From Salinimicrobium sp049680855 (GTDB lineage: Bacteria > Bacteroidota > Bacteroidia > Flavobacteriales > Flavobacteriaceae): a stretch of 64,000 nt of DNA. Location: the NCBI RefSeq assembly GCF_049680855.1, contig NZ_JBMPGS010000001.1:992001-1056000 (forward strand), in the 5' to 3' direction. Position numbers and translations under genes: made by a program. The notes under the pieces are model-generated. The model was not told the DNA's origin. It was given only the letters and a program-made list of their open reading frames with translations, and made no database searches. The number at the start of each line of letters is the position of its first letter. The stretch's first letter is position 1. Shown one piece after another: positions 60,192-64,000 of the stretch.

Positions 60192-62476
60192 TTTGGAAAC
60201 CCTTAGAAAAACTTTTGACTTCAAAATGCTATTTTGTAGGAAATTATCCTATTTTTAACCATCCCTACAACTTTATTGGAACCGGTTTATTCCGGTGTGA
60301 GAGATATAAATGTACCAGTACGTTTATATTAGAAAAAATTAAAATAGCTGTAATAGGTGCAGCTATAGGCATGTTGCCCGCAATTATTCAGGAAAATATG
60401 AGTAAAAACTATAGACTATCATTTTTAGGAATTTCACTTATAATTCTAGTAATCCTAGGAAGATTTCTAACAGGAAATTACAATTTTTTACTGGATGATT
60501 TTTGGTTTACATCTGGCCTCTTACTCCTTATTTTACTTTCTTTAATCGATCAACCCCATTTTTCTAAAGATTCCAATATTTTTATAAATGCGATAACTGC
60601 CGGAATATCGCTTCTAATTGTTCAAAAAGAGAATAGAGATTTTATTTTCTGGATTTTTTTAGGCGTAATCGTATACTTAATATTCACTAGTTATGCTTTA
60701 TTATGGTTGAGACAAAAGAGTTTAGGTCAAGAAAATAAGCTAATTCGATTAGTTGCAAGGTTCAACAGAGAGATAGGAAAGCCGGAAACACTTTTTTCAA
60801 GCTTTTTTATTTGGGGAGTTTTTAAACAATTTGGGACTGGGAACAATGAATTCAATGGTCTACTTCTATTCTGGGCAATTTTTATAATCCTTAATATCCC
60901 ATCCTTAGCAAGATCAATCGAAGATTTATTTATCATAAGTAAGGATAAAAGTAACAAATTGGCTCTAGGTCAGATATTTGGAGTGCAATCTAAAAATACA
61001 TTCTTGGTCAAACTTTATGATGCATCAGATAGAGTAATCAATACTAGAATATTTGATTTTGTAGAATTTAAATATTCAACAGATAAAAAAATAAGAAAAG
61101 GATTATTATTAGATACTTACTTATTGAATCAACAACAATGGGTTAAAGTATTATCAAACAATGAAATTGAGAAAATTTTTGATTCAGATATTTTTCAAAA
61201 TCACAAATCAGATGTGGTTTATAGGTTAGATAATATTCCTGAAAACGATTATCTGAAAAGATTTGTAGGAATCGTAACTGAAAACAGTACTATTTTTAAA
61301 ATTCGATTTATCTATAATTCCAAAATCAAAATTAGTGAAGGACAACTATTAGAAGTTTCAATTCAAGGGCAAAAGGTACTCTATCAAATCGTAGAGGGAA
61401 TAACTAAAATTGAGCAATTAGAAAATAAAAATCAAACGGGCCTAATTTTAGGTGAAGCCTTGCAACTTGGGACCTGGAATGAAGAAAAATTTCAGTTTGA
61501 ACAATTTGGTTGGGTACCTGAAATTAATACTCCAATTTATATAGCTTCAAAAATTTTAGAACCTAAAATTGAAGAATACGAATATAAAATTGGTGAGATT
61601 CCTGATACAAATTATCCAGTAGTTTTAAATAAAGACACAGCTATGTCACATCATATGGCTGTAGTAGGTGTAACCGGAACAGGAAAGTCAGTTTTTTCTA
61701 GAAACCTTATTCGGCAATATTTAAAAGATGAAAATACAAAAGTAATATGTGTTGATTTTACTGGAGAATATATTGGAAAATTTACCGATTTAGACCCCGT
61801 TAAAACTATTGACGACACGGTAAGTAGTAAACTATTTAAAGATATAGATTACATTGAGCAACAAATAGCGGATAACTACAATAAAGACAACGATAATTCA
61901 AGACAAAGAAAACAAGTAGTCGCCAAGGAAATTAATAAACAAATTGAAAATTTTTTAAAGGGAGATAAACAAATATCAATTTTTGAATTACCTCACGTGG
62001 CAAACACATCTGGTGTTTTAACTTATACCAAAACATTTTTCAGGCTATTATTTCATATTGCTAAAACTGAAAAAAGTTTTGGAAAAAGAGTTTGTATAGT
62101 TTTAGAGGAAGCCCATACAGTTATTCCAGAATGGAACTTTTCAGGTGTTTCGGATAAAGTTTCTCAGCCGTTATTAAATAGTATTGCTCAAATTGCCCTA
62201 CAAGGAAGAAAATATAATGTTGGCCTTTTAGTAATTGCACAAAGAACCGCAAACGTGTCTAAGACAATTCTAACTCAATGCAATACTATAATTTCATTTC
62301 AAGAATTTGACAAAACAAGTAGTGACTTTTTATCAAACTACTTTGGACAAGAAATTACTAAATCTCTTCCTAAATTAAAATTTAGACAAGCTATTGTTGC
62401 TGGTAAAGCCTTGAAGTCCAATGTACCTATGATATTTAAAGTTCCAGAAATTAAAGAAGAGGATATAAAAGAATAA
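60185..62476 (+). CDS. Membrane-anchored HerA/DUF87-family ATPase
   Basis: The open frame is 763 codons. About five hydrophobic segments lie in residues 54-240, so the protein is membrane-bound. A beta-barrel-like region (about 255-460) precedes a HerA/FtsK-type ATPase: Walker A GVTGTGKSVF at 495-504, VICVDFTGEYIGKF, Walker B VCIVLEEAHTVIPEW at 636-650, and GRKYNVGLLVIAQRTANVSKTILTQCNTIISF. It would be a hexameric DNA- or protein-moving motor. No NurA nuclease is beside it. The start is uncertain: the frame opens with TTG at 60185, and ATG codons at 60368 or 60398 are possible; the first ~45 residues show no domain. It is the gene of cassette-like unit 1. Confidence 0.82.
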   Translation: MRVWKPLEKLLTSKCYFVGNYPIFNHPYNFIGTGLFRCERYKCTSTFILEKIKIAVIGAAIGMLPAIIQENMSKNYRLSFLGISLIILVILGRFLTGNYNFLLDDFWFTSGLLLLILLSLIDQPHFSKDSNIFINAITAGISLLIVQKENRDFIFWIFLGVIVYLIFTSYALLWLRQKSLGQENKLIRLVARFNREIGKPETLFSSFFIWGVFKQFGTGNNEFNGLLLFWAIFIILNIPSLARSIEDLFIISKDKSNKLALGQIFGVQSKNTFLVKLYDASDRVINTRIFDFVEFKYSTDKKIRKGLLLDTYLLNQQQWVKVLSNNEIEKIFDSDIFQNHKSDVVYRLDNIPENDYLKRFVGIVTENSTIFKIRFIYNSKIKISEGQLLEVSIQGQKVLYQIVEGITKIEQLENKNQTGLILGEALQLGTWNEEKFQFEQFGWVPEINTPIYIASKILEPKIEEYEYKIGEIPDTNYPVVLNKDTAMSHHMAVVGVTGTGKSVFSRNLIRQYLKDENTKVICVDFTGEYIGKFTDLDPVKTIDDTVSSKLFKDIDYIEQQIADNYNKDNDNSRQRKQVVAKEINKQIENFLKGDKQISIFELPHVANTSGVLTYTKTFFRLLFHIAKTEKSFGKRVCIVLEEAHTVIPEWNFSGVSDKVSQPLLNSIAQIALQGRKYNVGLLVIAQRTANVSKTILTQCNTIISFQEFDKTSSDFLSNYFGQEITKSLPKLKFRQAIVAGKALKSNVPMIFKVPEIKEEDIKE

Positions 62477-62616
62477 CAGCTCGCAACATCGGTTATAGCA
62501 AATAGCGGGTTTTGCCAAAAAAATGTAATTTAGAAAACCAAGAAACAAAAGGTTAAGCTGACAAATTCACGTCCATACTCCCGCTACTTGTCCATAACCG
62601 TAACCGTTAGCTGCAA
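62477..62616 (+). repeat. attC-like imperfect inverted repeat 1
   Basis: It begins at the base after the ATPase stop codon. Inner arms pair well: GGTTAT (62491-62496) with ATAACC (62594-62599) and TAGCGGG (62503-62509) with CCCGCTA (62580-62586), with unpaired bases between them. AAC (62485-62487) faces GTT (62606-62608) at the outer ends. The central part shares aaaccaagaaacaaaa (62535-62550) and a further taagc-gac-aa-c-cgtcc-tactc segment with repeat 2. The outer boxes do not match the integron consensus GTTRRRY. Confidence 0.75.
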
Positions 62617-62815
62617 TTATTTTACAAAGTTTCGTAGTATTTAATTTTTTTATTATTTTTATAAAACACTATTAAACAGATGATTATATATTTATATTAT
62701 TAATATTTCTAAACTTTTAGTAGTCTAGTTGTAGAAGGTTAAACAATAAATTCATTTTTATTATTCTCAGTGGATTATTGTTAGAAGAAGATACATAATT
62801 TCAAATTTTTATTTG
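62617..62815 (+). other. AT-rich leader of cassette-like unit 2
   Basis: About 200 nt of very AT-rich DNA between the first attC-like repeat and the start of the next gene. No ORF is supported. It may hold the unit's own promoter, but no clear TAnnTTTG box at a good distance was found. Confidence 0.45.
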
Positions 62816-63643
62816 ATGACAACAAATGATATATTAAAAATCATACATGAAGAGTCACGAAAAAAATCTGATGAGATATCAGTTCCAAAAGATGAGAAAA
62901 TTGGACAAAATTTAACTTCAACGGTTATTGTTATAGCATTGACATCTTTTCTTGGATTAAATACCAATGTATTTACAAATGGTGCTAATATATCAGAAAT
63001 TCCAATTTACTTTATTTATGGTGGATTAAATTTAATGGCTGTCAATAATTTAGACAGTATTTGTGGCAAACCAAGCATAAAGAGTCTTTTAAGTAAGATG
63101 TCGGGAGGAGCAACCGCTGGTATTTCGACAGCAGGAATAATAGCTGCAATTGCACTAAGCACAACAATGGATTTGGTACTTCTCGGAGGACTAGGTACTC
63201 TAGGAGCACTTGCCTCATATTTTATTAATCGAAAAGGAAAAAAAACCCATACATGTGGTAAAAAAATGAATTGTCAAACTTGGATTTGCCCTAAATGCAA
63301 AGAACTTATTAAACCATCAAAAGAATGGAGAGAAAAAGACAGATGGTCTCTTTTAGATATTTGTGAATATTTAGGTAATGGTGGATATTCAATGAACACA
63401 ATTAAATCAATAGCTTTTTTAGTTTATACTAAATTATTGAAAAAAGAAAAATATCAGTTAGGGACGAATCCAATTTTATGGAAACCCGATTATATAAAAC
63501 ATATTGCAGATAAAAAATCTAATCATTTTAATAAAGATTTTGAGTTTTTTTTAAAAAAATCAAATTATAACTTATACGCTGAAAATTTACCTGTAGACTC
63601 TTTTTATAAGGATTGGGCACTGTTTATCAGAAAAAATAAATAA
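62816..63643 (+). CDS. Unknown membrane protein with a four-cysteine zinc ribbon
   Basis: A 275-residue protein starting at the ATG at 62816 (MTTNDILKIIHEESRKK). Three or four hydrophobic segments: about 34-52, 62-76, 100-116 and 117-137. Directly after them comes a short basic linker and a probable zinc ribbon, Cys147, Cys153, Cys158 and Cys161 (TCGKKMNCQTWICPKCKE). The C-terminal ~110 residues are Lys- and aromatic-rich and may be a small soluble domain (WSLLDICEYLGNGGYSMNTIK...). I recognise no family. Base composition is low-GC like its neighbour. It lies between two attC-like repeats, so it looks like a mobile accessory gene. Confidence 0.75.
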   Translation: MTTNDILKIIHEESRKKSDEISVPKDEKIGQNLTSTVIVIALTSFLGLNTNVFTNGANISEIPIYFIYGGLNLMAVNNLDSICGKPSIKSLLSKMSGGATAGISTAGIIAAIALSTTMDLVLLGGLGTLGALASYFINRKGKKTHTCGKKMNCQTWICPKCKELIKPSKEWREKDRWSLLDICEYLGNGGYSMNTIKSIAFLVYTKLLKKEKYQLGTNPILWKPDYIKHIADKKSNHFNKDFEFFLKKSNYNLYAENLPVDSFYKDWALFIRKNK

Positions 63644-63783
63644 CTGCAGCTAACAGCGGTTTATCTCAAATTACGGGTACTTGAAGAAAAACTGTAATTT
63701 TCGAAACCAAGAAACAAAATAACTAAGCCGACTAATCCGCGTCCCTACTCCCCAACTTGCGATAGCCGGGACCGTTGCCACCA
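63644..63783 (+). repeat. attC-like imperfect inverted repeat 2
   Basis: It begins directly after the stop codon of the unknown membrane gene. The left end TGCAGCTAAC (63645-63654) is the exact reverse complement of GTTAGCTGCA (62606-62615), the first bases of this unit. Inner arms: CGGTTTAT (63657-63664) with ATAGCCG (63762-63768), CAAATTACGGG (63667-63677) with the CCCCAACTTG region (63750-63759), imperfect. It shares aaaccaagaaacaaaa (63704-63719) with repeat 1. The right end accGTTGCCACC marks the start of the third unit. Confidence 0.75.
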
Positions 63784-63786
63784 GTT

Positions 63787-64000
63787 ATGAAGAAAATAAT
63801 CCAAATAATAATATTCTTTACAGTTACAACATCAATGGCTTGTGATTGTGTGATGTCAAATTTCACTCAAAAATTTATGCGATCTGATTTTGTAGCAGAA
63901 ATAAAAATTACAAAACTCTATGAAAATGAAGGTGCGGATGAAATATATAAATCAGACATTGAAATATTAAACATATATAAGGGTGATTCTTTAAAATCAA
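63787..64000 (+). CDS. Hypothetical lipoprotein, 5' part only
   Basis: The first 71 codons of a gene cut by the window end, starting at the ATG at 63787. A lipoprotein signal (IIFFTVTTSMAC, Cys19) is followed by DCVMSNFTQKFMRSDFVAEIKITKLYENEGADEIYKSDIEILNIYKGD. The CDC start and the strand pattern resemble the NTR/TIMP-like beta-barrel (CxC...DFV.E.K) seen in other bacterial lipoproteins, which is only a resemblance. It starts 13 nt after the right GTT of the second attC-like repeat, as a third cassette-like unit would. Confidence 0.7.
   Translation, partial: MKKIIQIIIFFTVTTSMACDCVMSNFTQKFMRSDFVAEIKITKLYENEGADEIYKSDIEILNIYKGDSLKS

Noticed and set aside
60185..63643. A known HerA-based defence system (HerA with NurA, SIR2 or DUF4297)
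   Set aside because: No nuclease, SIR2 or similar effector is encoded beside the ATPase; the next gene is a membrane protein with a zinc ribbon and lies beyond a separate repeat.
60184..64000. A classical integron
   Set aside because: No integron integrase or attI site is in the window, and the outer boxes do not match GTTRRRY, so I call the repeats attC-like only.

Overview
The window is a stretch of flavobacterial (phylum Bacteroidota, family Flavobacteriaceae) chromosome of moderate GC. The evidence is the gene content: a TonB-dependent receptor with DUF4374 and PepSY partners, GH3-like, DUF2797, DUF5916 and DUF6122 proteins, a fused FolK-deoxynucleoside kinase, a Bacteroidota-length urocanate hydratase, and promoters of the TAnnTTTG type. 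A relative of Gramella, Salinimicrobium or Zunongwangia is likely, but the genus cannot be fixed from sequence reading alone.

Layout. 1-6.7 kb: 5' part of an aromatic amino acid hydroxylase gene, a DUF4136 lipoprotein, hutU, two small proteins (one with an HExxH motif), a D-cysteine desulfhydrase/ACC-deaminase-like PLP enzyme, a LysM glucosaminidase and hemL. 6.7-7.26 kb: a gene-free zone of palindromic remnants. 7.26-18 kb: GH3-like enzyme, DUF2797, AsmA plus a queuosine-precursor transporter, folK-dNK, a SPOUT methyltransferase and mutS. 18.1-18.4 kb: tRNA-Gly(GCC) and tRNA-Leu(TAA). 18.5-24.7 kb: a probable iron-complex uptake locus (AraC regulator, divergent TonB-dependent receptor, DUF4374 lipoprotein, PepSY membrane protein). 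24.9-38.2 kb: envelope and housekeeping genes (AI-2E-type permease, DUF5916, beta-barrel protein, waaA, DegT aminotransferase, fabD, folA, fructosamine-kinase-like). 38.2-48.5 kb: class V aminotransferase, DUF427, egtD, two TonB-C-domain secreted proteins, thyA, a CNT nucleoside transporter with an N-terminal frameshift, a bifunctional-nuclease-family protein, etfA, etfB and the E1-beta subunit of a 2-oxoacid dehydrogenase. 48.7-60.1 kb: soluble and membrane pyrophosphatases, App1-like phosphatase, a RelE/ParE-type TA pair, fatty-acid-hydroxylase-family protein, a second deoxynucleoside kinase, a DUF6122 protein, a tandem REP-like repeat and a very large secreted PD40-amidohydrolase.

The most unusual part is 60.18-64 kb. 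It is visibly more AT-rich than the rest and holds three co-directional accessory genes: a membrane-anchored HerA/DUF87 ATPase, an unknown membrane zinc-ribbon protein, and a lipoprotein cut by the window end. Each of the first two stop codons is followed at once by a ~140-nt imperfect inverted repeat. The left end of each repeat is complementary to the first bases of the unit it closes: a perfect 10-bp match for unit 2 and a partial one for unit 1. That is the logic of integron gene cassettes with attC sites, but the outer boxes do not fit the GTTRRRY consensus and no integrase is in view.

A second signal spans the whole window: the palindrome AAAATGNCATTTT occurs at least nine times, in intergenic DNA, in one terminator and inside two coding regions, far above chance expectation. 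REP-like palindromes (cgtcatgctgaa / cctgaaacaagttcagg) and a CCCCCTAACCCCCAAAGGGGG element are also present.
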